Shown here: piece by piece, positions 37,143 through 46,606 of the stretch | How positions within the stretch are numbered: position 1 is the first letter of the stretch | Layout of the letters: each line of letters begins with the position of its first letter | Assembly: GCF_003148665.1 (NCBI RefSeq) | Contig: NZ_QGGQ01000011.1 | Coordinates: 62,001-126,000, forward strand | DNA from: Maribacter polysiphoniae | GTDB lineage: Bacteria > Bacteroidota > Bacteroidia > Flavobacteriales > Flavobacteriaceae | Direction: 5' to 3' | DNA length: 64,000 nt | The notes under the pieces: generated by a model | Told to the model about the DNA's origin: nothing | Databases searched by the model: none | The model's input: only the letters and a program-made list of their open reading frames with translations | Translations under genes and position numbers: made by a program

Positions 37143-38441
37143 ATGAACGATACCAATAAAATCCCCGTAGTATCCAAAGAGGTGCTTTTACCTTTTATCA
37201 TCATCACCTCTATATTTGCCTTATGGGGTTTTGCCAATGATATTACGAACCCTATGGTGGCCGCATTTGGCACCGTGATGGAAATTTCAACCGCCAAAGC
37301 CGCATTGGTTCAATTTGCTTTTTACGGAGGTTATGCGACCATGGCAATTCCAGCAGCTCTTTTTGTTCGTAAATACAGCTATAAGCAAGGGATTATCTTA
37401 GGGTTAGTATTGTACGCCATAGGGGCATTACTGTTTTTCCCTGCTGCGAAGTTCGAGGTTTTCGGTTATTTTTTGGTCTCCTTATATATCCTAACCTTTG
37501 GATTGGCCTTTCTTGAAACAACGGCAAACCCCTTCATACTTTCTATGGGTGACCAACAAACGGCTACGAGACGACTGAACCTAGCCCAGGCCTTCAATCC
37601 AATAGGGTCACTTTGCGGTATGTTCGTGGCTTCCAAATTCATTTTGACCGCCTTGGATTCCGATAAGAGAAATGAGGCTGGGGAGCTTATTTTCAATACC
37701 TTGGATTCTATTGAAAAAGCCGCGATAAGAACCCATGATTTGGCGATAATCAGGGATCCCTATGTGATTCTTGGTTTTGTGGTGATTGGTATGTTGATTG
37801 TTGTTTCGATAACCAAAATGCCCAGAAGGGAACACAAAGAAAATCAATCGAGTGCCCTTTCCTCTTTTAAAAGATTATTCAAAAACGGAAAATATAAAGA
37901 AGGTGTAGTTGCCCAGTTATTCTATGTAGCCGCACAAATCATGTGTTGGACATTCATTATCCAATATGCCGGAAACTTGGGAATACCAAAGGCCGAAGCC
38001 CAGAATTACAATATCGTGGCCATGAGTATATTTCTTCTCAGTCGATTTATCAGTACGTTTTTAATGAAGTATGTGAACTCAAGAAAACTTCTTATGATTT
38101 TCGCCATTTGTGCCATGGCAACGACAACAGGGGTTATTTTAATCGAAGGCATCTTAGGTTTATACTTTTTGGTCGCCACTTCGGCTTTTATGTCATTGAT
38201 GTTCCCTACTATTTACGGTATCGCACTCAATGGTTTAAAAGAGGAGGATACATCACTGGGAGCTGCGGGATTGGTTATGGCCATCGTAGGTGGGGCTTTA
38301 ATGCCTCTTTTACAGGGAACCCTTATAGATATGGAAAATATCGGCCCCTTTTCTGGCGTTAATTTTTCCTTTATCCTTCCTTTTTTATGCTTTGTTTTTA
38401 TAGCGATCTATGGCTATAGGACATTAAAGGTTTATAACTAG
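37143..38441 (+). CDS. fucP: L-fucose:proton symporter FucP
   Basis: A 12-helix MFS symporter of 432 residues (E. coli FucP has 438). The acidic residues that couple protons and sugar in FucP are in place: Asp in LWGFANDITNPMVAAFG (helix 1) and Glu in LAFLETTANPFILSMGD (helix 4). Other family features are QFAFYGGYATMAIPAALFVRK, RRLNLAQAFNPIGSLCGMFV, and LMFPTIYGIALNGL in the C-half. It imports L-fucose (possibly also L-galactose or D-arabinose) across the inner membrane. It lies between aldA and lutA on the plus strand. Confidence 0.95.
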   Translation: MNDTNKIPVVSKEVLLPFIIITSIFALWGFANDITNPMVAAFGTVMEISTAKAALVQFAFYGGYATMAIPAALFVRKYSYKQGIILGLVLYAIGALLFFPAAKFEVFGYFLVSLYILTFGLAFLETTANPFILSMGDQQTATRRLNLAQAFNPIGSLCGMFVASKFILTALDSDKRNEAGELIFNTLDSIEKAAIRTHDLAIIRDPYVILGFVVIGMLIVVSITKMPRREHKENQSSALSSFKRLFKNGKYKEGVVAQLFYVAAQIMCWTFIIQYAGNLGIPKAEAQNYNIVAMSIFLLSRFISTFLMKYVNSRKLLMIFAICAMATTTGVILIEGILGLYFLVATSAFMSLMFPTIYGIALNGLKEEDTSLGAAGLVMAIVGGALMPLLQGTLIDMENIGPFSGVNFSFILPFLCFVFIAIYGYRTLKVYN

Positions 38442-38577
38442 ATGCTATTAAATACACTCCTTAATCCGTATAGAAACGACTTCATGAAAAAAGCATATTT
38501 GAAGCTTTAAAACCTTTACAATCGTAACCTATCGGAATAAGGCCCGTGCACATAAAATTAATTTGTAATCCACGAAT

Positions 38578-39351
38578 ATGAAAGTAGGATTGTTCATTCC
38601 ATGTTATATCAACCAATTATACCCACAGGTAGGGAAAGCTACTTTGGAACTTTTGGAAAAACTAAAGGTTGAAGTCGTGTACCCTTCTGGTCAAACCTGT
38701 TGCGGGCAACCCATGGCCAATTCGGGTTTTGAAAATGAATCTGAGGGGGCCTGTATTAATTTTGTCAACAATTTCAAGGATTTCGATTATATCGTCACCC
38801 CTTCGGGAAGTTGTGCCTATCATGTAAAAAAGCATTATAATATTATTCAGCAAACGGATGAGGTTGTGAAAGTTCGGAAGAATGTTTACGAATTATGCGA
38901 TTTTATCGTGAACGTTTTAAAAGTAAAGCAGTTAGGGGCCTCATTCCCTTACAAAGTCGGTGTACACAAAAGCTGTCATGGCCTAAGAGGCCTGAGGCTG
39001 GGCTCTTCCTCGGAACTCGTAACGGCACCATACTCCTATATTGAAGCTCTGCTCAAAGAAGTAAAAGGTATCGAATTAATGACCTTGGACAGAAGCGACG
39101 AATGCTGTGGATTTGGAGGCACCTTTGCTGTCACCGAAGATGTTGTTTCCGCAAAAATGGGAAAGGATAAAATCCAGGACCATCTTAGAAACGGAGTAGA
39201 GGTCATTACGGCAACCGATGTGTCTTGTTTAATGCATTTAGAGGGATTGATCACACGAAACAAACAACCCTTACAAGTGCGCCACATCGCCGAAATCCTA
39301 AACAGCACGATCGAATCGAAAGTAGCACACCCCAAGGGTCAAAAACACTGA
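38578..39351 (+). CDS. lutA: Lactate utilisation protein LutA
   Basis: A cysteine-rich Fe-S subunit of the LutABC L-lactate dehydrogenase complex, which oxidises L-lactate to pyruvate. The 257 residues have two CCG domains, with QTCCGQPMANSGFENES near residue 40 and DECCGFGGTFAVTEDVVSAK near residue 177, and single Cys residues in GSCAYH and KSCHGLRG. The start is the ATG at 38578. lutB begins one base after its stop, and lutC follows, so the three are co-translated. It completes the fucose to pyruvate route. Confidence 0.94.
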   Translation: MKVGLFIPCYINQLYPQVGKATLELLEKLKVEVVYPSGQTCCGQPMANSGFENESEGACINFVNNFKDFDYIVTPSGSCAYHVKKHYNIIQQTDEVVKVRKNVYELCDFIVNVLKVKQLGASFPYKVGVHKSCHGLRGLRLGSSSELVTAPYSYIEALLKEVKGIELMTLDRSDECCGFGGTFAVTEDVVSAKMGKDKIQDHLRNGVEVITATDVSCLMHLEGLITRNKQPLQVRHIAEILNSTIESKVAHPKGQKH

Positions 39352-39352
39352 A

Positions 39353-40735
39353 ATGAGTCATTCAAAATTAGCTGGCATTTTCAACAAAGATGAAAAAAAG
39401 GTCGATTGGCATGATAAAGCCTTATGGTTTGTCAGGCACAAAAGAGACCTTTCGGTTCATGAAGTAAAGGGTTGGGAAGAATTAAGAAACCTCGGACATG
39501 GCATTAAGGCCCACACACTATCCCATTTAGATGTATATCTAGAACAGTTCGAAGCCAATGCATTAAAAAACGGCGTACAAGTGCACTGGGCGGCCAATGG
39601 GGATGAGCACAATCAAATTGTGCATGGAATCCTAAAGGAGAACCATGCCAAAAAGGTGGTTAAGAGCAAATCGATGCTTACAGAGGAGTGTCATTTAAAT
39701 CCTTTTCTTGAAGCAAACGATATAGAAGTCATAGATACCGATTTGGGAGAACGTATTGTCCAATTGGCGAAAGAACAGCCAAGCCATATCGTATTACCCG
39801 CAATTCATAAGAACAAGCTTGAGGTAGATGAATTGTTTCAAGAACATTTGGGGACAAAACCTTGTAATGGAGACCCTCAATACCTCACAGGAGAGGCTAG
39901 AAAGCATTTGAGGGAAAAATTCATCCATGCCGATGCGGCTATTACCGGGGTGAACTTTGCCATCGCTGAAAATGGCGGTTTCGTTGTTTGTACCAATGAG
40001 GGTAACGCCGATATGGGCGCGCATTTGGCAGCCGTACATATCGCCTGTATGGGTGTCGAGAAAATCATACCCAAACAGGAACATTTAGGCGTTTTTCTAC
40101 GCCTCCTTGCAAGAAGTGCGACGGGACAGCCGATCACTACCTATTCCTCTCATTTTAGAAAGCCCCGAAAAGACACTAAAATGCATATCGTTATCGTGGA
40201 TAACGGACGTTCCGAACAATTGAGCCGACCCGATTTCAGGGCCTCGCTACATTGTATTCGATGTGGTGCCTGCATGAACACCTGCCCCATTTATAGAAGA
40301 AGTGGCGGACACAGTTATGATGCCACTATTCCTGGACCCATTGGCTCCATACTATCCCCAGGTAAAGATTTGACAAAATACAGCACCTTGCCATTTGCCT
40401 CTACCTTATGTGGATCATGCTCCGATGTTTGCCCAGTGAAAATCGATATCCACACCCAATTATATAAATGGAGGCAAATCATTGGCAAAGAAACACCTCA
40501 ACCTTTTATAAAAAAGAAATCAATGGCCGCGATGGGGAAAATTTTCTCAAAGCCTTCCCTTTATGGAAAAGTAGGTGCCGTGGCGCATTGGGCGTTAAGA
40601 ACCCTTCCTAAATCATTGATCAACTCTTGGCCAAATATTTGGGGCAAGACAAGGGATTTACCTGTAGGGCACAAACAGAGTTTCGATCAATGGTACAAAG
40701 AGCGGGAAAACAATAAAAAGGACGACCAAAAATAA
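39353..40735 (+). CDS. lutB: Lactate utilisation Fe-S protein LutB
   Basis: The 460-residue electron-transfer subunit of LutABC. An LUD domain takes up the first 290 residues (ENHAKKVVKSKSMLTEECHL, ITGVNFAIAENGGFVVCTNE). It is followed by two 4Fe-4S clusters, CIRCGACMNTCPIY near 305 and CGSCSDVCPVKIDIH near 355, and a DUF3390-type C-terminal tail (GHKQSFDQWYKER). It is spaced one base from lutA and 9 bases from lutC. Membrane-associated in known systems, feeding electrons to quinone. Confidence 0.95.
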   Translation: MSHSKLAGIFNKDEKKVDWHDKALWFVRHKRDLSVHEVKGWEELRNLGHGIKAHTLSHLDVYLEQFEANALKNGVQVHWAANGDEHNQIVHGILKENHAKKVVKSKSMLTEECHLNPFLEANDIEVIDTDLGERIVQLAKEQPSHIVLPAIHKNKLEVDELFQEHLGTKPCNGDPQYLTGEARKHLREKFIHADAAITGVNFAIAENGGFVVCTNEGNADMGAHLAAVHIACMGVEKIIPKQEHLGVFLRLLARSATGQPITTYSSHFRKPRKDTKMHIVIVDNGRSEQLSRPDFRASLHCIRCGACMNTCPIYRRSGGHSYDATIPGPIGSILSPGKDLTKYSTLPFASTLCGSCSDVCPVKIDIHTQLYKWRQIIGKETPQPFIKKKSMAAMGKIFSKPSLYGKVGAVAHWALRTLPKSLINSWPNIWGKTRDLPVGHKQSFDQWYKERENNKKDDQK

Positions 40736-40744
40736 AACTAGGAA

Positions 40745-41332
40745 ATGGACAGCAGAGACACTATTTTAAAAAAACTTAAGGCCAATAAGCCGGAATTTAT
40801 AGCGTTGCCAAAAATAAACCTTGATATTTTCGATGAAAACATCGATATGGTCAAGGAGTTCATCCGTAAGGTAGAAGTCGCCGGAGGCAAGGTATTTGAA
40901 GTAACGGACAACAAGGAGGTCCTATCCAAAACACAAGAGGCATTTCCCGACACGAAAGTCAATTTTACGAACTTGGATGATTCCGGATTTTTCAACACCA
41001 TTGATTACGAAACCTTAAAAAACCCACATAAACTTAACGACCTTGATGTTTTGGTTTTGGAGAGTACATTGGGCGTTGCCGAAAATGGCGCTGTATGGTT
41101 AACCGACAATGACATTCCGGTTCGGGTCATTCCGTTTATAACCAAACACCTGGTCTTAGTCCTTCCAAAAGAAAATATAGTACCCTATATGCATCAAGCC
41201 TATAATGCGTTAGACCCTGAAGTTTTGGATTACGGAATATTCATATCAGGACCTTCCAAAACTGCCGATATTGAACAATCCCTGGTTATTGGTGCCCAAG
41301 GTGCCATGAGCATGACGGTATTTTTGGTATAG
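40745..41332 (+). CDS. lutC: Lactate utilisation protein LutC
   Basis: A 195-residue LUD-domain protein, third subunit of the L-lactate dehydrogenase complex. It starts MDSRDTILKKLKANKPEF and carries VLESTLGVAENGAVWLTDND and the conserved end FISGPSKTADIEQSLVIGAQGAMSMTV. LutC has no Fe-S cysteines, as here. It closes the plus-strand catabolic run and converges on the minus-strand methyltransferase, 129 bases away. Confidence 0.94.
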   Translation: MDSRDTILKKLKANKPEFIALPKINLDIFDENIDMVKEFIRKVEVAGGKVFEVTDNKEVLSKTQEAFPDTKVNFTNLDDSGFFNTIDYETLKNPHKLNDLDVLVLESTLGVAENGAVWLTDNDIPVRVIPFITKHLVLVLPKENIVPYMHQAYNALDPEVLDYGIFISGPSKTADIEQSLVIGAQGAMSMTVFLV

Positions 41333-41461
41333 ACATAAGAGGAAGTATATGTCCTATAAAGGGTTCTTGTACCCCATCAATTTAGGATAATAAGCAGCGG
41401 ATAAACCTATTTTCAGATATAATTTCCTTTAACAACCAATTGGTCCCCAGAAAATCGGATT

Positions 41462-42073
41462 TCATTTTTTTTGTGCAATCAAGATAAACAACGGATATTC
41501 CCTACCGTTTTCCTTGGTAATGGTATACGGTCTATTGTAGTACACGACAGAGAACCCATGCGTTTTGAGTTGGTCACATAATTTGGTTTTGGCAAACCCA
41601 TGATGTCCATCAAAATTCAATTCGGGTTTGTGAAAGGTCCCATCTTCCTCAACGAGATCGGCAATACATAAATAACCATTCGGGTTTAGAAGATTATGGA
41701 ATACGGAAAAAGCTTTATCCAAATCATGAATGTGATGCATGGTCATTAGCGTATAAATAACATCAATATCCTTAATATTGGGGTTATCTTTTAAAAGATC
41801 CGCCAATACGGGACTAAAATGGGCAATCTGTTGTTGTGCAATTTTTTCCTTTAAAACATCGATCATACCCACAGAAGTATCCACCAAGGTGATGTTTTTA
41901 AAAACATCTTTCAAAGCAAAGCTTAGCAAACCCGTACCACAACCAAATTCCAGTGCATTCAACTGCTTGTTCGGCTGCATAAAAACATTGATTTCGTCAG
42001 CGAATACTTTTGCCCGTTGTTGTTTGTCCAGATTAATATCCCATGTTTTCGCCTTATTGTCAAAATGATCCAT
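41462..42073 (-). CDS. Class I SAM-dependent methyltransferase
   Basis: A 203-residue methyltransferase. The SAM-binding motif is LEFGCGTGLLSFALKD at residues 41-56, with NITLVDTSVGMIDVLKEKI as motif II, and IDVIYTLMTMHHIHDLDKAFS and LNPNGYLCIADLVEEDGTFH typical of the Methyltransf_11/25 group that modifies small molecules. The short C-terminus has the end VVYYNRPYTITKENGREYPL. A stand-alone minus-strand gene; the substrate is unknown. Confidence 0.9.
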   Translation of the reverse strand: MDHFDNKAKTWDINLDKQQRAKVFADEINVFMQPNKQLNALEFGCGTGLLSFALKDVFKNITLVDTSVGMIDVLKEKIAQQQIAHFSPVLADLLKDNPNIKDIDVIYTLMTMHHIHDLDKAFSVFHNLLNPNGYLCIADLVEEDGTFHKPELNFDGHHGFAKTKLCDQLKTHGFSVVYYNRPYTITKENGREYPLFILIAQKK

Positions 42074-42584
42074 TGCTTCTCTTTTTGGGTTATCAAAGAA
42101 TCCAAATTACAACAATATAAAATTTTGGGGAGTAACTTACCTCACCATTTAAATCGATTTTTTCTGTTATGACCCCAAAACCATATTAGAAGACCTTTGG
42201 AAAGGCCAATCCGGAATTTCTGTTTAACACAAAAACAGCAACATTCAATTAGGTTAAACCCATTGAACGAGCCCTATTATGATAAAGAAGGTATTTCTCA
42301 ATAAAAAAACACCCCTGCATAACTTTATTTATAGGCACTCGTTTCTTTAACCAACCATAAAGGATGAGTCAAAACCCTGGTTTCTTGCCTGTTAACATAG
42401 CAATAAATATTGCCGATCTATTAGAAAGTGTTGTTGGTCGATAAATTTTACAATTCCCGCCCCAATGCCATAGATTGCTATACGATTCCCTAAAGCATAA
42501 AAATGCATTGGGTGGTACTGAATATATAACAGCCTATCATCCTTGGTATCATAAATCTTGGTTATTCAAAAAAACAATAAATAA
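42074..42584. other. Intergenic stretch upstream of the GH3 gene
   Basis: About 510 bases between two divergent genes. I saw no coding frame of more than a few dozen codons and no recognised remnant. It must hold both promoters. Since the GH3 gene is broken at its 3' end, this stretch may also include decayed sequence that I cannot name. Confidence 0.35.
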
Positions 42585-44456
42585 ATGAGCAAAACCCTGA
42601 GTCTATTGTCTTTAGTCTTATGTATAGCGGCATGCAACCGACAGGAAGATCTCCCTGCATATAAGAACGCGACCTTGGAAATAGAAACACGCGTATCCGA
42701 TTTGGTCTCCAGAATGACCTTGGAAGAAAAGGTTGGGCAACTGGATATGTATTCGGCGAATGACCTGGTTAACGACGGTAAATTATCGAAAGAAAAAACA
42801 AATGAGATCCTTCAACAAACAACCATTGGCTCCGTGCATGATTATTACCCAGAATCGGCAGAACTCTCCAATGAACTACAGCGATATGTAATTGAAAATA
42901 ATCGTTTGGGAATCCCTGTTCTGTTTATCGAAGAGGCTTTACACGGATACCAAGGGAATAAATCCACTGCCTTTCCCGTACCGATTGGCATGGGTGGTAT
43001 GTGGGATATAGAACTCATGGAAAAAATAGGTAAGGCTATTGGTGCAGAAACACGCTCGGTGGGTGTACACATGGTACTATCACCTGTATTGGGTATCGGT
43101 AGAGAGCCACGCTGGGGACGTGTTCAGGAAACCTATAGTGAGGATCCCTATTTAGCGGCTCGGAACGGGGTTGCCTTTATCAAGGGTATGCAAGGCGATG
43201 ATTTATCAACTGATAATGCCATTGTCGCAGAGCCAAAACATTTTGGAATCCATAGTATTCCTGAGGGAGGAAAAAATACAGCCCCTGTTTTTATTGGTGA
43301 ACGTGAGGCTCGGTCGAACTTCCTATATGTATTCGAAAAAGCATTCAAAGAGGCAGGTGCCTTAGGTGCCATGGCCGCATATCACGAATGGGATGGTGTA
43401 CCTGCCGCTGCCGACCCTTGGTTGCTAAAGGAAGTGTTGCGGGACGAATGGGGTTTTAAAGGAATGGTTCTTTCGGATTTGGGGGCAATTGCCAAGCAAA
43501 ATAATTCCCATTATACTGCAAAAACACCCAAAGAGGCTATTGCCAATTCCATCCGGGCGGGATTGGATATGCAATTCTATGATTATAGCCATGAACTTTT
43601 TCAGCAGTCGATCATAGATGCCTTAGATGACAATTCATTGGAAATGAGAGATATTGACAGGGCAGTTTCAAGTGTATTGTATGTAAAATTCAGTCTTGGG
43701 TTATTTGATAGCCCATATATCAATACCGCTTTAAAAGCTAAGCGATATCATTCAGTACCCCATCAGGCATTGGCTCTGGAATCGGCTCATAAATCAATTA
43801 CCTTGCTGCAGAACAACAACGCCCTTTTACCCTTCGGGGATGATATTAAAAACATTGCCGTTATTGAGGAGTTGGCCAATAAAGTGTTGTTAGGAGGGTA
43901 TTCCCCTAAAAATGTCGATGGTGTTTCAATTATGGATGCCTTTTTGGAAACCAGCTATAATGTGGACTTTGTCAATGTCGTGGTGCCCAGCAATGGCATG
44001 GAGGAAATTGACGCTCGCTTTCTAAGAACCCGAACTGGAGAAGAAGGTCTTGTGGCGGAGTATTTCAACAACACTACTTTCTCAGGTGAACCGGCCTTAA
44101 CAAAGATTGAGACCCGATTGACACAGTATTGGCATAACCTGAGTCCGACAGCCGGAATTTCAAGCGATAATTTTTCGATTCGATGGAAAGGATATATCGT
44201 TCCTGAACTGACCGGCACCTATGGGTTTCAGCTTTGGGCCGATGACCTAGGAAGACTTTCCATTGACGATAAAGTGCTTATTGATAGCTGGGACCAGGAA
44301 AAGAAAAACTCATGGGCCAATCAGCAAATACGTCTGGAAAAAGGGAAGAAATCAATACAAGGAAAGTGGGGAATTCCGTTTTTCGGTCTTTATTATCGAA
44401 TTCAGCCAATGTTCAGCAATAGACATCGCAACACTACTATTTTGTATATCACTTGA
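42585..44456 (+). CDS. GH3 beta-glycosidase lipoprotein with PA14 insert, truncated
   Basis: Begins as a lipoprotein (LSLVLCIAACNRQEDL) and continues with a full GH3 barrel: MTLEEKVGQLDMY, PVLFIEEALHGYQG, SPVLGIGREPRWGRVQETYS, AEPKHFGIHSIPEGG and the nucleophile Asp in GMVLSDLGAIAKQ near residue 299. The second domain starts (SITLLQNNNALLPF, near 405) and a PA14 insert follows (GLVAEYFNNTTFSG to ADDLGRLSIDDKVLIDSW, about 490-590). After EKGKKS the sequence turns to unrelated residues and ends at 623. The rest of the second domain and the usual Fn3-like tail, roughly 200-250 residues, are absent, so the protein is probably inactive or only partly folded. Confidence 0.82.
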   Translation: MSKTLSLLSLVLCIAACNRQEDLPAYKNATLEIETRVSDLVSRMTLEEKVGQLDMYSANDLVNDGKLSKEKTNEILQQTTIGSVHDYYPESAELSNELQRYVIENNRLGIPVLFIEEALHGYQGNKSTAFPVPIGMGGMWDIELMEKIGKAIGAETRSVGVHMVLSPVLGIGREPRWGRVQETYSEDPYLAARNGVAFIKGMQGDDLSTDNAIVAEPKHFGIHSIPEGGKNTAPVFIGEREARSNFLYVFEKAFKEAGALGAMAAYHEWDGVPAAADPWLLKEVLRDEWGFKGMVLSDLGAIAKQNNSHYTAKTPKEAIANSIRAGLDMQFYDYSHELFQQSIIDALDDNSLEMRDIDRAVSSVLYVKFSLGLFDSPYINTALKAKRYHSVPHQALALESAHKSITLLQNNNALLPFGDDIKNIAVIEELANKVLLGGYSPKNVDGVSIMDAFLETSYNVDFVNVVVPSNGMEEIDARFLRTRTGEEGLVAEYFNNTTFSGEPALTKIETRLTQYWHNLSPTAGISSDNFSIRWKGYIVPELTGTYGFQLWADDLGRLSIDDKVLIDSWDQEKKNSWANQQIRLEKGKKSIQGKWGIPFFGLYYRIQPMFSNRHRNTTILYIT

Positions 44457-44493
44457 ATTCGCTTAGGATCGATTTTATAAAGATACTATCAAA

Positions 44494-45405
44494 CTATAAC
44501 CTATAAAAAACCCAATTTACATCGGTCAACCGATCAACACTTATGACACTGTATTTTTTTGTTTTGTAATAAGGGATGTTTCCTACATTTTGGCTTCCAT
44601 GAATGGATACTTTCACAAAGTTCCATCCTGCTTCAAACGAAAGGTCAAATTCATCGGTGATCTCGATTTGTTTTATAATCTCATTATAGTCCGTTGCCTC
44701 TATGTTTCGGGTGCAATTGGCCTTTACTGAGGTAGGGCCTTCAATATAAAACAATGCTATCCTAAAACCCGAATCACCTCTATATTTGCCCGCGGGTGAG
44801 TTGTTAAATGCCTGTTGTTTTGATGTTGCCATACTTAAGACCCCTATTTCCTTACCGTCCTGCCTAACACTGAAATAAGCAGGTATCGCGCCCATGTCAG
44901 GGTTATCGTGTATTGTTCCGATAGTTTGGCTACCCTCACATTTGAAAAAATCCTTGATTGTCCTGTCAAATGGTACCGGTTTCGATTTTTTAATAGAAAA
45001 ACGCCCATCATCATTTATTATACCGACTTTTATTTCCGACCGGTTTTCCGGTTTGTAGGGCTGCGTTACCAATAGTATTTCCGCATTTCCATAGCCCCAA
45101 TCATCAAAGACCATATCGTTTCCTGAACTTATTAGATAATTGGACAAATGTGCCTCGGTAGTTTCTGGTTGCGCAGCTTTTTCAGGTGTAATTTTTTTAG
45201 TCGTTTTTTTCATGCGCATTTCTTTGTCCAGCCTATCCATCTCATTCAAAATGCTATCCATTTTTTCTGGATGTTCGCCTAAAAACTGTGCCAATTGCTG
45301 TGATTTTTCAAAATACATCCTTTCATCTTCCGGGGTCATTTGTGCCCCTACAATCACTGGGAGGCAAATCAGAAATAACCATTGTAGTTTCATTGAGGTT
45401 CTCAT
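44494..45405 (-). CDS. Secreted protein of unknown function, paralogue of 46607-47386
   Basis: 303 residues with a signal peptide (WLFLICLPVIVGAQ). A charged helical stretch follows (EKSQQLAQFLGEHPEKMDS, KEMRMKKTTKKITPEK), then a beta-rich part from residue 85. That part aligns by eye to the 259-residue protein encoded at 46607: FDDWGYGNAEILLVTQP with KKWDLGEADIVLSFHP, SVKANCTRNIE with TVKLDCIKKVK, and VNWVFYRL with TLWVFIPI near the ends. No enzyme motif is seen. It is the last gene of the long minus-strand run and starts 5 bases after its neighbour stops. Function unknown. Confidence 0.75.
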   Translation of the reverse strand: MRTSMKLQWLFLICLPVIVGAQMTPEDERMYFEKSQQLAQFLGEHPEKMDSILNEMDRLDKEMRMKKTTKKITPEKAAQPETTEAHLSNYLISSGNDMVFDDWGYGNAEILLVTQPYKPENRSEIKVGIINDDGRFSIKKSKPVPFDRTIKDFFKCEGSQTIGTIHDNPDMGAIPAYFSVRQDGKEIGVLSMATSKQQAFNNSPAGKYRGDSGFRIALFYIEGPTSVKANCTRNIEATDYNEIIKQIEITDEFDLSFEAGWNFVKVSIHGSQNVGNIPYYKTKKYSVISVDRLTDVNWVFYRL

Positions 45406-45410
45406 GTTTT

Positions 45411-45890
45411 CTATTTTTTATTGGTGTTTTCTTTAAACAAATTGTCGTTCATTAGCACTGTCAACTTTCTAATGCTGTCGGGTGGTTCCTCTCCTTCAAA
45501 ATTAAATTGATAAATCGTGTCTTTTGTAGCTATAATCAATAACCCCATAGGTCCATCATCACATCCTGGACAACCAAATGTTTTGGGTAAATTCTTTAGT
45601 TCTTCCAAAGAAAATGAAGCAAGCAACAAGTTCCATTCGCTAGGTCTTAATAAGCTTACCGTCCTTTTTATGTTATTCTCATTCTTCGATTCTGCGATTG
45701 TACCCGGAATTTCCATCATTACCTTTTTATTTTGGTTGGCAGTATACTGCACTGTGCAGTACCCTTCACATAGGGGTGAAAAATAGCGTACTGTAATGCC
45801 CAATACAGCAGTTGAGTTTGTTTTCAAATTGCAAAAACCTACTTGTAAGAAAAATAGGGTGGCTAAAAAATAATTCATTGTCGCTTTCAT
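45411..45890 (-). CDS. Small exported protein with a CPGC motif, function unknown
   Basis: 159 residues with a hydrophobic export segment (FLATLFFLQVGFCNLK); the Cys after GF could be lipidated, though the box is not ideal. The mature part has YFSPLCEGYCTVQYTANQ and TFGCPGCDDGPMGLLIIATK, that is two cysteine pairs that could form disulfides or bind a metal, and a beta-rich pattern. It resembles secreted hypothetical proteins of Bacteroidota with GCPGCxDG segments, for which I know no function. Between two other exported proteins in the same run. Confidence 0.7.
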   Translation of the reverse strand: MKATMNYFLATLFFLQVGFCNLKTNSTAVLGITVRYFSPLCEGYCTVQYTANQNKKVMMEIPGTIAESKNENNIKRTVSLLRPSEWNLLLASFSLEELKNLPKTFGCPGCDDGPMGLLIIATKDTIYQFNFEGEEPPDSIRKLTVLMNDNLFKENTNKK

Positions 45891-45920
45891 TTTATTTGGG
45901 AAAGGCCTTTTAGTTGACCC

Positions 45921-46364
45921 TTAGTTTCCTTCTATTTTGATAATAATCTGACCTTTCTTGCTTGATAACACCTTGGCTTTTGCTTCACCCATAATTTGTG
46001 GATTGGCAATGGACCATTCTTCCATCGGAAATTCATCTTCCACAAACATTTGTTTATGCGTGTATATGGTGACGACGGTATCGTTCAAAAGCACTATGGT
46101 ATTATCATGTCGCCTATAGGTTCCTTTTAATAATCCCATGTAGAATTTTTTGTTGGGATAGGTATCCAATATTTTCTTTCGATCCATTTTTTCAAAATCC
46201 CCGAACAGACCGATTCGTTCAATCCCATTGGTTTTTGAGTCTATTACAATCACCACTTTGGTCCCTGTGGTTGAAAGCTCCTGGGCTGACACTAAGGCGG
46301 TCAGAAATAGTAAAAACGTGATTAGGACATACAATTTGTGTATCATAACTTGGCTTCTGATCAT
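45921..46364 (-). CDS. Small secreted protein of unknown function, paralogue of 53699-54160
   Basis: 147 residues. A signal peptide (LITFLLFLTALVSAQ) is followed by a small beta-rich domain. TGTKVVIVIDSKTNG, LFGDFEKMDRKKILDTYPNK and FYMGLLKGTYRRHDN match LGTKVVFVVNNESKQ, LDGDFPLMKRKAVRTFPNSS and FYTGMLKGKYKITKK in the protein encoded at 53699, in the same order and spacing. The two copies bracket the pore-former and VWA genes. No catalytic motif is seen. Confidence 0.72.
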   Translation of the reverse strand: MIRSQVMIHKLYVLITFLLFLTALVSAQELSTTGTKVVIVIDSKTNGIERIGLFGDFEKMDRKKILDTYPNKKFYMGLLKGTYRRHDNTIVLLNDTVVTIYTHKQMFVEDEFPMEEWSIANPQIMGEAKAKVLSSKKGQIIIKIEGN

Positions 46365-46606
46365 TAGATATTTCTATAATCCAATATTTCGGGTTTTTAA
46401 TCGTATTACAAAATCACCTCCCCGCTAAAACAATCGTCAATTGAGATCAATGGTTCTCGTTGCATAATGCCTTATACATTGCGAACAGTATTATTGCTTG
46501 GTCATTCGGAACAACTATCTTCTATACTCCGTGTTGTTGCCCTTTTCTTTTTTGGTATAGCTTACATCCTAGATAAAGACAGACGCTATATCTATTTTAA
46601 CAAAGT

